Origin: Heliopora coerulea
Taxonomy: Eukaryota > Cnidaria > Anthozoa > Scleralcyonacea > Helioporidae
Length of the DNA stretch: 64,000 nucleotides
NCBI GenBank assembly: GCA_030142905.1
Contig: JASJOG010000074.1
Location: 1,183,501-1,247,500, forward strand
Direction of reading: 5' to 3'
The stretch's first letter is position 1, and each line of letters opens with the position of its first letter. Both the position numbers and the translations under genes were made by a program. Under the pieces are notes generated by a model. It ran no database searches, was not told the DNA's origin, and saw nothing but the letters and a program-made list of their open reading frames with translations. This document shows positions 46,216 through 58,955 of the stretch, piece after piece.

Positions 46216-49200
46216 CGGAGTTTCAACCCTTCTTGTTTTAAGTTTGTTTGACTTGCCTTGAAGGTTTTCCTGAAATTTCGGAAATTCGCCAGAAATCAGT
46301 AATGCTTTTATCACACCTAGCTATTTCCATGTACAGAGGAAATGAATAACCTCCAAACCCTTTGAACGTGAGTTGAATTAGTAATTGGTCCGTGGACGTG
46401 CCCCACGAATGGTGCCTTATTGAAGTTTCTTGTGTAATTTAGTCGGCACATCGTTTAGTCGTGTCATCATTTCGCGAAACAAAGAAGTTACCTATGTTCT
46501 CTGCTCTTAGGACACTTGTGAAGCCAATGTATTTTAGGGATATCTTGCTACTGGCAAGACCAACTTGCAGTTAAACAGTAAAAACTGTAAAAAAGAATTC
46601 TCATTACACAAAGGTGTAAATTCGCTGTCGCTTTGCCTCCAATTAGCGAGACTTTTTTTCCACTGTGATTTGGGCTCTAACTGGCGACTTACTTTTTTTT
46701 TTTTCCACGAGCTGCTTGCAAACTGGCGGCCAGTAACAATGCATTTTTCCGTGCACCGTGAGAAAGATAGTTACGGCTATTTTGCCGGGGTAATTAAACG
46801 TTTTGTTCCTCTTAATGTTCCGAAGGTTTTCACTTGTGATTTTTGTTGCGCGTGATTCGAATTACACCAGTTGCTGGTTTCAGAGCTGTTTTCGGAGATA
46901 AAAGTGGGAAAATATGTAACAAAACGGGCGAAAAAAAAAAAACGATAATGAGCATCAAAAGACAAGTTTGCTTGTCCACAGTATCATTGTCATCGGAAAG
47001 AAGGAACAAGGACATGACGAATGACGTCGAGAAGCTTAAGAAGAACACGTTGAGCTTTCGTCTTTAGTACCCTTTAGTACCTTTAGCAATTATCCCGCTG
47101 TAAATAGAGTTTGAAGAAAAAAAAAACAAAACCGTTCAGTAGCGTTATTATGACATCCCCACTTGACATTCTTTACCCCTCGTAGCTTCCCGTTGTTGCT
47201 AAAGAAGTCCCAGATGTGACCTTGGTTTCATATAATTCGAGTTCACTGAGAAACCGAAATTCAAATGCGCATGTTCATAACCTACGATTTTCCTGGAATA
47301 AGACCTTTGGGGAAATTGGTTCACTGGCAGTGTATTGCGTTACAAATAACAGTGCTAATTATTTTGTCAAAAACAAGAGATCTCGGGACCAAGGTTAAAT
47401 TATCTCAGGACAAAACCTATTCTGTCAAATCTTGCTGACATTTTAATCATTTCCAGAAAAAGACAATGACTTGTACAATATACCAGCGCCTGTCATTAGG
47501 GAGTTCCAGCAAAAATAAGGCAACGTCAACGGTATCGTCTGACAATAGAAATTTTCATTCAAATCGAAAGGAATAAGTCATTTGTCATCCCAAGAGTATT
47601 TTCAACGCCATCCTACGTCCATACAGAACGTCGTCGAGAAAATTTCCGCGGTTTCAAGGCTATGTTGGCACAGAGCGCCTAGGTTTTCGGCCGCTGAAAT
47701 GTTAACAGACTGACCAGAGCTGCTGAGAAGTTTAATAGGCGTAAAAAACAAATCTTGCGCAATCCACAACAAGTTCAGCAGAATGTTATTCTATTCGAAC
47801 GCGTAAACTTAAGCTACTTTGTCAAATGACGTCGCCGTACTAGCTTGTTTAAACTCCCTATTATAGACTTCAGTACGACGTACCCCCTTTGTTTCCAAAA
47901 CAGTTCTGTCTCGCGTGTAATTTCCAATCTTGCCTATAGAAATTGTGAAATGTGAATTCTACTGTCTCATCTTTATTGACAGAGAAAACACCTGACTGAT
48001 GCTGATGTCTGTGTGGACTGATTTTGTGATTCTGGAGCAGCTGTCGAAAAGGCATGACAACCATAGGTGAGCCAAAACAGAGTTAAATAATAATATTGCC
48101 TGTCCAGATTGGGGTGCATGTGACCATTTCTCTTGCGGCTTCAGGCCATTCGTGCCGCGTCGATAAAAAGTAATCAAAACAATACGACTAATTCTTTGAA
48201 CTTGAGGTTGTCCATTTATTGAATTACTACCCTCTGCCATAAACCTAAACGTTGTTGAGACGTTCTTTTGTAAAATATATCAAACTTTCAACCTGAGAGT
48301 GAAGGTCCGGTTTAATTGGGTTGACTATCTGAAATTCTGGTGAACTTCTACGAACAAGGTGCCACTCTGGACATACGAACTTCTGTTGAATTGGACTGAA
48401 CGAAATACAGTTACATAGAGCTGAATTTCAGTTTGAACTGGAATTGAACTGAATCGAATTGAATTAAAGTGAAGTGAACAGTTCACTTATGCCTAGAATT
48501 TTAAGAACTGAAGAGCTTTCAGATCCTCAGTTGTGGGAGATTCTAGTAATAAATATGAACTTTAGTGCCGTCTTAGACCATCGCCTATCTGATCCTAAGA
48601 ATTATGAAGATCAGAGTCATGTGTTTTAAAGATGAATTCCAGACTGGTCACAAACGATCAATGAATGAATGAAAACTTTATTTAAGTGTCTATGTTTTTA
48701 GCTATAAGCCAATGGGGGACACAATAAGGGTATTTTTATGACTACACTGACTGTTGTGAACATGGCTGCCCCAGAAATCATAGAGGTCGACGGTTCTTAC
48801 AGCCAAGTTTAAACCCACCACATGGCTTCTACATTAGAAGATTACGTAAGTGATATATGCGTGATGTGTCGGACGACTGAAAGATTGATTAGCGTTTAGT
48901 GTTCAGAAATTTTTCTGAGAATTCGTCAAGCGTAGGAAGCAGGCGCATTCATAAATCTACAAGTACCATGCAGGCGTAGTCACTTCCATAATATCAAAGA
49001 CTATGGCTAAATCTGGTATCTAGAATCCGACGTAAAAAATTTACGGATGGCATGGTATATCCTGAAATGTACTCACAACATAACCGACATTGGGACGTGT
49101 AAATTGATTGCAGCAGCGCAGCCAGACAAGGAACTCTTATGGAATTCGTGCCTTGGAGCAAAGCTTACTCGTGAAATTTTGTATTTTAGACCCTCTGAGA

Positions 49201-50109
49201 CTTATTCTGAGGCATTCTCAAACGCTTTCATTCAATATTTCTGGTAATAACGTGATCAGTCTTGAAAATTTTTGGGGGTTAAAGGATCCCTCAAGGTCCC
49301 CTTCTTCCTGTAGCTACGCCAATGGTTGAATGTACAAAGAGCGTAACAATTAGGGTAGCGTACGAGAACTTTGTAACAGCTTCTTGGCTTCAAAATAAAC
49401 GAAAAATACACCATGCCACTTCACTATTCATCGCAAATGTGCCTTGCTGCCATAACCGTTTCTCATCGATGACGATACTGGATAACTCCAAATTTGGCAG
49501 GGAGATGATGGGAGTTTAAGTTGCTAGAGTAATGTGTAAAATGTTCGTTTTTTCCATGGCTGCAACATTAATCAATAACAACCACGACAATTCAATTTTA
49601 TTATGTTGGCGGAAAACCCGGCCATTCACTTTTCTACTTGAGTTGTACAAAACTTACAATAAACAAGACTATTAACTATTGGCAAATCTTAGGCCTGGAT
49701 AGTTTCGCAAAACTCTAACCGACCACTTTCAAAATTTTCTGAAGGCTGAAACAGTTTTTGTTCAATGTACAACAGAAAATACTGCGGAATTCCTTAGTTT
49801 AACTCGTGTTTTCAATTTCTTATCGAATAAATTGCAACACTCAGAAATATTTTGTCGATTTTTCACACATTGATTTCAATGGCTAGATTTTCTGCTAACT
49901 TATCAAAACTTACTTTCCATGGTTATTTCGAATTAGAGTTCTTGCCCCGGAAACGGGAAAAGGCTTAATACTACTCTGCCAGCTTAAACTCCCATGATCT
50001 CTTCCCTGCCCTGCCAAATTTGAAGTTTTGGGCTGTAGGCATTTCAGAGTTATGTCCAGGAGAAGCATAAGGTGTGACAAACTAGCGAAAGTGTGTTCTG
50101 ACACCTTAA
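46216..50109. other. Intergenic, no gene recognised
   Basis: Short chance ORFs only. Near 48661-48730 the - strand reads ACTTAAATAAAGTTTTCATT followed by CATTCATTG, which looks like the tail of an old retroelement. A GAATTGAACTG-type simple repeat lies at about 48425-48480. Confidence 0.4.
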
Positions 50110-50378
50110 GGCTGATTCACACTCGCGAAATAAGCACAAGCCTTAGAGTACGCACAAGCACAGGACCGTTCACACACGTGAAATAAGCACAAGAGAAAAT
50201 GGTGTACGCACGCGCGTGAATGTTTGGTCCATGTGGTCAAACTCTTGTGCCTGTGCTTATTTCAGGTCTGTTCACACTGGTGAAATAAGCACAAGCACAA
50301 CAAAAGGAAAAAGTTCCTTTATCGTGTGCTTGTGGTTGTGCTTATGTTTGTGCTTATTTCGCAAGTGTGAATCAGGCT
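50110..50378. mobile_element. 269-bp MITE with TTAA flanks and repeated internal motif
   Basis: The ends are GGCTGATTCACACTCGCGAA and, reverse-complemented on the right, AGCCTGATTCACACTTGCGA. TTAA flanks both sides (50106-50109 and 50379-50382), as in piggyBac-like insertions. Inside, GAAATAAGCACAAG or its reverse complement occurs about five or six times in both orientations, the terminal ones belonging to the inverted repeats. It is non-coding. Confidence 0.7.
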
Positions 50379-50382
50379 TTAA

Positions 50383-53373
50383 GGCAAAATACAGAGGGAA
50401 GCGAAGCCTTGCTGGCCAAACTGGCAACTGGATCGCGTGCGCCAACCGAGGTGTTCCGCGGTCTAAGGAAAGTGCTTTTCAGTTTCAGTGCGAAGAACTA
50501 GGAAAATCGAGATTCCTACAACTGTTTTGGTAGTTTGGTGTTGTGGCGTGATGCTCAGTACTCTCAGACACTCAAGACTCGGAAGTTGGTTATAAAATTA
50601 GATTGTCGCAAGTGAGGGAGGGCAAAGTAATGCGTTGATTACCCTTTCTTGGGATAATCCTGCTCCTCGAATAACGACATTTATCCCAAGACCTTTGAAA
50701 CATCACTAATTGGATGTGCCGGCCTTGGTGTTTGTCCAGCAAGAAATTAAGAGGTAGACAGCTATGCCTCTCAACCTTGCATGACAGGGGTCACTATATC
50801 CCGCAGCGATGACACGAAGTAAATTGGCTTGAGCAGCGCTTCAAAATATTTTCACAAGTAATAATAATATGGACTCTAACCATCAATATTCTTCCAGTTA
50901 CTTTGTTTAATCGAGGCCGTAATCTTGTCCGATTTCTTTATCTTCTTTCCACTTGAGAAATCTTCTGGAGAAACGCAAGTCACTTAGTCCAACTTTGTGA
51001 ATTTTTTGGTCTGAAAGACTGGGATTATAATAGCAAGCGATGATCACACTAAATCTGTCATAAGCTCCGATTCTTGTAATCTTCTCTAACATTCCGATAA
51101 TTCACAGGCTAGACTAGAAACGATATGATTTTGAACAAAATATTCAGATTTTGTGTTCGTCCATAGATCGGATATGTTTGCCATCGACTCACTCAAGCTC
51201 ACCCTCAAGGACGATCAGGAATAGTTGACAGAGCTTTCTCCCGATTCTTAACATACAAATCTCTCAGTCATCTTGAATGAAAGATGATCTTCAGTGCATG
51301 TTATGACTGATATGCTATTTGTTTCCGTCAGACAGTTATTTACCACTGAGCGGAATATCATATGTAATATTTCTGTGGGACAAACTCACCAACGATTTTC
51401 GTCCATTGATCGAGCGCCTCTTCATGACAACGCGAATAACAAGTGATAGCTGCAATATGAGCGGTCGAACTGTATGGGATTTGCAAGGCAAGCCGAAGTA
51501 TCTTTCTTAAAGTACGTATGCACCTAAACGTCCACATTCACCGATTATTTTGAAGTTTTAGGAAAGTTGAACTGCGAAGGTGAAAGGAAAAGTGCATGTA
51601 AATCGGGACCATTCTTTTGTGTTTCCTTTATGAATAATTAATATTATAAATACAGGTTTAAAACTCCTTCCTGTTCGGAGGTCTACACTTGGTGAGAAAA
51701 ATCGTTTCTGGCATTAGGTCGAGTTAATGAGAACAAGATTTATCCAAACACAAAGGAGTTAAACGTTGGTATTCGTCCATATTTCATGTCTTTGCGGATT
51801 CTTTTCTGTATTTAGTTAGGTCTGACGATTACTGAAATAGAGTAGAGATAGAACCTGAGACGTTTTCTCGTCTTGTTTATTAGCTCATATCTTGGGTTTG
51901 CAAGATGCTAATGTTCGGAGTTGTCTTCTTAAATTTCGTTAGTATTATTACATTTTCGTCAGGCCCGGAAACCGCGAACCAATGTTTTGCGCTGCGGGCA
52001 TTCAAACTAATTTCGGTTCCGGGACCTCTATAAAGCATCTAAATCTTGACAAAACAATTTTTGCAAGTGTTCGTGCCACTTAAGCATAAGCACAAGCGGC
52101 CAGTCTTGTTAGTTCATTCTTGTAAGTTCAAAACTCTGTTGGAGAACTCAAACGGGGCAATTGACAGATGCAAGTATGTCACACTAGTCAACATGTATTT
52201 CAAACGGTATCGTTGTAAAGGTTTTTGGAACAGCGTTCTATTGGCCCGCGCTTCCCTACGCATACTTGCTTAGAACTTCTCCGAAATCGGATGATCGAAT
52301 GTGTGTAACATATTTTACGCTGTGCTGGAAGGATTTTTGCAACCGATCAGAAATCTGTCCGTGAAATGCAAAACGTTGTGTCGGACCGTGCTTTTTTCTC
52401 GCACTGTTGGCTACGTACCACACATGTGACGACTAGACATTTGTTGTGATAATCTTAAGAAACGTAAGCCTAAACCGATTTGTCTTGGGCATGGAACCGG
52501 ACTTTTGTGCCAAAAATCATCAGTGAATTAACTGCGTAACCAGGGGGATAACATACAGTTGGAATTGTTGACACCCGCCATAATGGAACTGGTCCAAATG
52601 ATGAACCAATCATCGTGAAATCATCTTTTGCGACACTTCAGAACGTTGTCACCTTTTATCAAGCTAGCGGGAAAATATAGATTAACATAGAAGTTCCTCG
52701 TAGTTGTGGTTTTTTTGTTGATGCTGTTGACGTGGAATTCATCGCCTTATCCAAAAAGTCGGCACAAACGATAATCAGATCATGATTACATCAGTGTTAT
52801 TCTGGTGGTTTCCACCGCAACATACCGACGTTGTTTTGACAGATGGTTCTTATCGTTATTTCTCAATTGTTTGAAATATCACCGACTGTCCATCTTCCCC
52901 ACTCTGCACCAGTATTAAACTCAGTCTACCTGCGTAAATTTCCAAGTGTCGCAGGGTGGTAAATTTACTTTGCGCTTCTTATGTAACCACAAGTAAGCAT
53001 GCGGTTTTGAAATTTATCCAGGTTTATCGTCACTCAACTCAACGCATTAGCTTAACCACACCCATACGATAACGAAATATTTTCGAGTCACCCCGAAAAT
53101 AGCCTGCCTCGAAGACTGAAACGCAGCCAAAGTTTTAATTAAGCTTGGCTCATTGGCCGAAAAAAACACCCACAGGAGGAAGGTATACTACAGAGTCACC
53201 TCGAGAATAATTGTGCCTAACACTTGATTCGCTTGACACAAGCTATCCCGTGCACCTGCGCGATACTGATCGATGTTCAAGAGCTTTCCGTTATCTTACA
53301 TTGCGCTACTTCGAGGTGGGCCGATTGAATTGTCGGTAGACGCCCAAGCTACGGTAGACTTTTCATACGTGTA
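50383..53373. other. Intergenic, nothing recognised
   Basis: Short ORFs without recognisable domains; no RNA gene or repeat structure supported. Confidence 0.45.
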
Positions 53374-53476
53374 AAAATAGGATACTGCGTGGAGAGTGTT
53401 AAATAAGGGGTCTTTGCTCCAAACGTTGGAATTCCTTGAGATCAATCACGGCAGTCACCAGTCTTTAAAACTTTTG
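53374..53476. repeat. Partial second copy of the MITE family at 45687
   Basis: AATAGGATACTGCGTGGA continues GAGTGTTAAATAAGG and matches 45689-45721 with a few substitutions. ATCACGGCAGTCACCAG and AAAACTTTTGAC match the right arm of that element. The core is shorter and diverged. Confidence 0.55.
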
Positions 53477-55099
53477 ACATTTCATACGACTCCATTTAAA
53501 CGAAACGATTGTTGCATTCGAATGGTCTTCCTGGCGTGTCCAATGTATGGAGTACGTGTTTAATGGACGACAGCGTCGAGGACGAGCTACAGCGAATCAT
53601 AAGCGGATACCTTAATGCATAGACTGTTATGAGTTCATTACATACACCAGGATGACAATCGCAACGTTCTAAATCGCACGTATAAACAGACTGTTAACCT
53701 TGAACGTACGACAATCGTATGGCGAAAATGAGACCGAAGTGAGTGCTTTGGGATAAGCTCATCCTTCGAAGTCTTAGTGTCTTTCCGTTTTACATGACGT
53801 TTTTATCTTTGGTTGACCTGAAAACCTTTCTGTCCCCAGACGAAATACGGTACAGATGTCGACCAAAACTCACCATGATCCTCATGGCTTTTTGAGAGGT
53901 TTGTGTCGTGTTTGAGGTTATACCAAACATACCAATAATTCCCACTGATATAGTAAGCGGCAGAGACAGGGGGAGACAATGTAACACGCCCCACCCTAGA
54001 ACATTACGTCAGCACATTTGTTGACACAGTGAGACAGTAGAAGATTGTTTCTAGTCAATAAAGAAGAAGCAAATTCCAAAAAACAACATCTTGCAAACTG
54101 AAGATTAAAAGGTAAAAACAATAAGAAAGTAAACGGCAATATTTCGACCTTGGATCAAAGTCATTGTCAAACCAATCTTTTTTTTTTTTTCGAGAATTGG
54201 CTAATTCTCAGGGGCCGAATGAAGACGTAAGTTTGAATAATCGTAGCCGTAAAGTGCACCCAAAAGGGTGGGGTGGCTCCGACTGGTTCGTCGCACATTT
54301 GCATGCATTCCTCCCACATCAGACCGGTACACTTCGCCGCTGCAAGAACCAAACCGAGCGCAACAGGTTCGTGTGCGGAGTGTTCACTCGGGATATTTAA
54401 TCCCAGTGAGGATTGGTTCCGGGAGAATTTCAGCCGGGGATCATGTAAACAGCAGGTGACAAATAATAAAACTTGGGACGAACTTCACCCCAGAGCCAAC
54501 CACTCATTTAAACGCATTCTAGGCGAGCATGTGTTGAAATGAGGAAAAAAAAATGACTGATAGAGACTTCTTGATTCGTGACACTTTGTGAGCCTGCGTA
54601 TTTTACCAGTAGGCAGACTTAGTGGAGAAAAGTCCCAGGACACGAAATTGTCTCTACCCTCTTGCTTGGTCATTCTGACCAAATAGTTCGCCAAGTAATC
54701 GGTATTTTTGATCTTTCTGTGATAATCTTCCGGTATTTTCATTGAAAACCCTCCACAGGTGGCGACATACACAAATGTTGCATCAAAAATCCTGGTCGCT
54801 CATAGCTGGCGCTGGATCATAGGTGTCACTAGCCGTCCTCAGCATGCATGCTGCTCCGTGCTAGTGCTCGATTATAAAATCGGGACGCACGGTGATTAAC
54901 TGTCCCAAAGTCAAAAAAATTGGTGGCGAAGAACTTAGAGCTTGGCCAATATCGGACCTTGGCTTTCGGAGTTTAAATGAATAAATTTAGAAATCGTCAT
55001 CCTCTCTCGTAGAGTTAGATCATATTTTGTGGGCGCAAAAAATCATATTCGAAACACTCAGAGCCACCTTATGTGGTTCCTCCAGCTGGGTACTTGTAT
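53477..55099. other. Intergenic, nothing recognised
   Basis: Short chance ORFs only. A poly-T run occurs at 54178-54191. No gene supported. Confidence 0.45.
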
Positions 55100-55206
55100 A
55101 TAATAATAATAATAATAATAAATTCTTTATTTATACTGTCAAAAATCCCATCAGCAAAGCTGGTATTAACGGGAGAACAGTGAATATAATATAATATAAT
55201 ATAATA
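55100..55206 (-). repeat. Retroelement 3'-tail-like fragment with AAT and TATAA microsatellites
   Basis: On the - strand, AGTATAAATAAAGAATTTAT is followed by (TTA)n, a LINE-type AATAAA plus trinucleotide tail. A (TATAA)n tract lies at about 55184-55206. The upstream body is too short to classify. Confidence 0.4.
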
Positions 55207-56371
55207 GGACGCGCGGTCAGCTTCGTGCTACAAGTAACCAAGTGAAGCTCTTCACATATCAAAGAGCACTCGATTACCTTGAACCTGTTTGAAATGTCTG
55301 TTTTTAATCACCAGAAAACTGTAGTGTTGAGATTTTTAGGTTTCCAAATTTCCTGGGCGTCACCTCCGTTGATCTTCCGACGTGACACCTCTCCGCAGTA
55401 CTGCCACCCTGCCTTTCAACGCATGAAGATTGCAGCGATTGCGTGCTGGCATGTTCACAAATAACGACAAGTCCCGCCAGCTTTTCAAATTAAATAGGTA
55501 CGCTTGGGCCGTACATGTATCTGCTGCTAAGTGGGTCTCGCGAACGGCGATTGAATGGAACATGAGTTTGCTGAACTAGAAAAATGTTAATTCTGCGAAT
55601 AAGTGAACGGTAATAAGTAACGTATTGGGCTCGAAATGTCTACCGGGAAATGTCAGTGGAAGGGCGCACTTTATCCCATAAAATGACAGAACCAAGCAGC
55701 GTAGTTTACACTTTGACTTTTTTTCCCCTTCTGAACCAGGAAAGCGGCCGTGAGATCGACGGTGCCACCGTCCGGGAATTGTCCCGCTGTTGTAAAAGTA
55801 AACAATTTGCATGAGACCGGGATGACTTCGGTGTAAGGATAACTTAGCATTTGCGATAGGGCTACGTTGGGGCTAGAATTATCTTGGCTTTAAGTGAAAG
55901 CTTTCAGCCTAGTTATCTGAGGAGAAGAGAGTTATGTTGATATCTGTGTTTTATGAGGTGAAACAAGGCCAACTTCTTACCTCCGAAGAGGTTTGTTAGG
56001 TTACCGATGTAATTTTGGAGGTCCAAAAATTTTTAAGTAAATTAACAACTGAAGTGAAGCTAATTTATTTATGTGAGCTCTCCACAGAGGGGATACAGGG
56101 AGGGTGACTAGGGCTTCTAGTCATCCCCCTTTCTCGTCCCAACCCTAACCGACACCGTAAGATACGCTTTGACACGGTTACTTGAAGTAAGCTCGTCTCA
56201 AAGAGCTTTGCTTAAGAAAAACTCTATTGTAATCACGATGTGTTGTCAACAGTTTTTTGTGTGGAAAATGCGCATAAATTGTAACAGTCAGCTTATTGAT
56301 AAGCAAGGCTTGTCAAAAAAAAGCCCAACGTTGCAACATAAAATTTGGTGTTTAACGTTTAAGCACCCTGT
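55207..56371. other. Intergenic, nothing recognised
   Basis: No supported gene, RNA or repeat. Confidence 0.45.
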
Positions 56372-56420
56372 AGTCACCCCCCCCCCCTTGGAAGAATCCT
56401 ATATCCGCCCCTGTCTCTTT
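56372..56420 (-). repeat. Fragment of a GGCGNA / G-run element
   Basis: On the - strand GGGGCGGATATAGGATTC is followed by TTCCAAGGGGGGGGGGG. This resembles the ends of the G-run elements at 30678 and 34840. Only one end is visible. Confidence 0.4.
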
Positions 56421-56539
56421 TATTACATATCCCAATAACACTGGTCCATTTAACACTGATTTCACCGTAGTCAAATTGGAGGTAAGCTTGATGTCTTTTG
56501 AATTCATGGTAGACCGTTTGAAGAACCGTCTCCTCAAAA

Positions 56540-56600
56540 AACCCCCCCAAAAAACAAAACAAAACAAAAAACAAACAAACAAACAAACAAACAAAAAAAC
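56540..56600. repeat. (CAAA)n / poly-A-rich simple repeat
   Basis: Runs of CAAAA and then CAAAC repeats, preceded by a short C run. Confidence 0.9.
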
Positions 56601-56683
56601 AAGAGTTTAGCAGTAGTGTTCAGAGATGATAAAGGATTAGACCAGTTAGACCGGACTTGACCTAAACACTAGACGTTGCCAAA

Positions 56684-56838
56684 GATACGATAACTTTGGG
56701 TGAAGCAACTACCTGAAATATACGAAAAGAAACGTCGGGAAGTTAGTTACTAACTTCCCGACGAAGGGCCTTCGCTCGAAACGTCGAAGTTTCTTTTCGT
56801 ATATTTCAGGTAGTTGCTTCACCCAAAGTTATCGCATC
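56684..56838. repeat. Foldback with nested inner palindrome
   Basis: The outer arms (starting CGATAACTTTGGGTGAAGCA and continuing through TACGAAAAGAAAC) are almost perfect over about 47 bp. An inner palindrome, CGTCGGGAAGTTAGT facing ACTAACTTCCCGACG, sits in the left half of the spacer. The rest contains AAGGGCCTTCGCTCGAAACG, shared with 18576. Confidence 0.8.
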
Positions 56839-58875
56839 TTGTTATCCTCGACTACCTACACTGGCACCCATTGCTCAAGATTTTGTTACCAAAGATAACC
56901 TCTCGCGGGGCCGTCGCTGGCGAGAGGTGGGAATTGTACAGTGAAAAGAAGAGGAACCTGTCTTCGTGTTCTGAGACACTGAGATAACGAAAGCATCGGA
57001 TGTGTCAGCGCGGCCGCTGTTTTAAGAATTCTTTTCTGAGGGCGTAGTTTTTTTCAAAGTAACCAAAACAGGAGTTATTACAGCAAACCTTGCTGAGCAA
57101 AACATGCGCTTTAGCTCACGAAACTCTGTGTCAATCCAAGCCATGAAAACCAAGGAATTAAATACACGCCAAAATAAGCATTCAGGCGGCATGTTGAATG
57201 TAAAATTCCAAAACGCGCTCTTGACAAGTACATAGCCTAATCTCCTTTCAAGAATTCTTAAATCACCCTTAATATTTAATGCCACAGCCAACATTTCCGT
57301 TTTACCGACTTATATTGCTTAATTTGGAAGTGGCTAAATGCAGAGCACGACTGCTTTTTTGGCCATCTGATTGTGACCTTTAGCTCGCTGATCGTGATCT
57401 TTATTCTCACGCGTATCAACGAAAATATAATCGATCATCTTTGCCAATGAAGGTTCATGCGCCATGCCGATAAATCGGCCAAGTTCACTATTATGGAATT
57501 ATTTTCCCGCTGGTAAACACTAATGAAACGTTTCCCACAGGTGTATAGTTACGTAATCAGATGACTGAGATCAGATTGATGGATGCTCTTCGCCCAGATC
57601 TACGCTAACAGCTCCTAGTGATAACTAAAGACGTATTAGCAGCCTTCAACTGATTCTCGTTTCATTTTCTACCTCCGATTTTCTAATTAAATACTCTGCG
57701 ATTAACCGAAAATAAAAAATCAAGCTAACCATTTGTTACCTCATGCAACAGCACGCCGGAACAGCTGAAACTGATTAAGGCAAATGACCTTCTTTAAATA
57801 CACTTATTTAAAACAGAAGTGGCAAAGGAAACGGTTAGAACATAGAGTAACTGCAGGAAAGGGTTTGGTGCTAGGTTTAAGTCTCGGCCAAGTAATGCTG
57901 TGCTTCCCTAGGTATAGGGTCATAGGTTGTAAAAAGAAAACATGGGCATAAATGTATGGTAGTGTTCATAAATATGAATGGAAGGTCAGTTCGGCTAGTT
58001 TACAAAATTAGGTAAATTTAACAAGTATGAACATCTTGACCATTTGTAACATTTTTAACTTCAACTCTTCTTGCAATCTATTTTGAAGGTTTGTGATGAC
58101 AAAAATTTTTTGCAGTGAAATCAGTTGAGGAATCATGGGACACTGACCTTCGTTTCCTTGATCTCATGTCGAACGATTGCTCTCATTTCGCTGTAAGTAT
58201 GTTCAAATTTTTTTTCCAAAAAAATGCTAAATTAAATAGACAATTATTAGCTTGAGGATTGGCATGCCTTGCCGCTTGTCTCATTGCAAAAAATTACGCA
58301 GGAAGTAAGGTTTATCCACAGTTCATGATTTATCCTGTGGTTTACTGGGCAAATTACACTATGATGTAAGGTGCAGCGACATTATTAACTCTTTCCAGAC
58401 AGTGGTGACCCTTTAGTTTTTTAACTCCAGCTTACACCAGATGATTTTACTCTGGCTACCGCTCAACAATTGCACTCGTTAATGAAAGACATGCATATAC
58501 CGCCGGGAAAGAGTAAAGGAAGTTCTTGAAATTGAAACGGGCTTCACATTACCATGAGGTGTTTAGTACGCTGTTTAAATGGCACTAGAAGTAACAAATA
58601 CTTTCGGCACCAGTAAAGTGAAACCACAGCAGAGGGACTGTTGGCCATATTTTTTTCGGAGGGGGAATGAAGGCTAAGTTTTTCACGAGGCCTGGGAGAC
58701 AACGTTGAGAACGACCGTGGTGAAGCTTCATCGTTGGTTTACAAACAGTTGCATGGTGATGGTGTTTTAGGGGATAAATATTATCACCATTGTCATTATG
58801 GTTATTGTTGTCGTAATTATTATTATCAACTAGTGCTTGCCATCGGTGCTTTTTCAGAATCATCCTTACGGTAAC
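56839..58875. other. Intergenic, nothing recognised
   Basis: Short ORFs only; no gene or RNA supported. Confidence 0.45.
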
Positions 58876-58955
58876 ATGAAGAGAAAATTTCATGATTAAC
58901 CTACCCTTCTGGTTGACTTTAGTATTGTTGGTTAATCATGAAATTTTCTCTTCAT
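58876..58955. repeat. Perfect 26-bp hairpin with 28-nt loop
   Basis: The arms 58876-58901 and 58930-58955 are exactly complementary, starting ATGAAGAGAAAATTTCATGA. The 80-nt size and loop fit a pre-microRNA or endogenous siRNA hairpin, but a tiny foldback transposon is equally possible. No flanking evidence decides. Confidence 0.6.
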
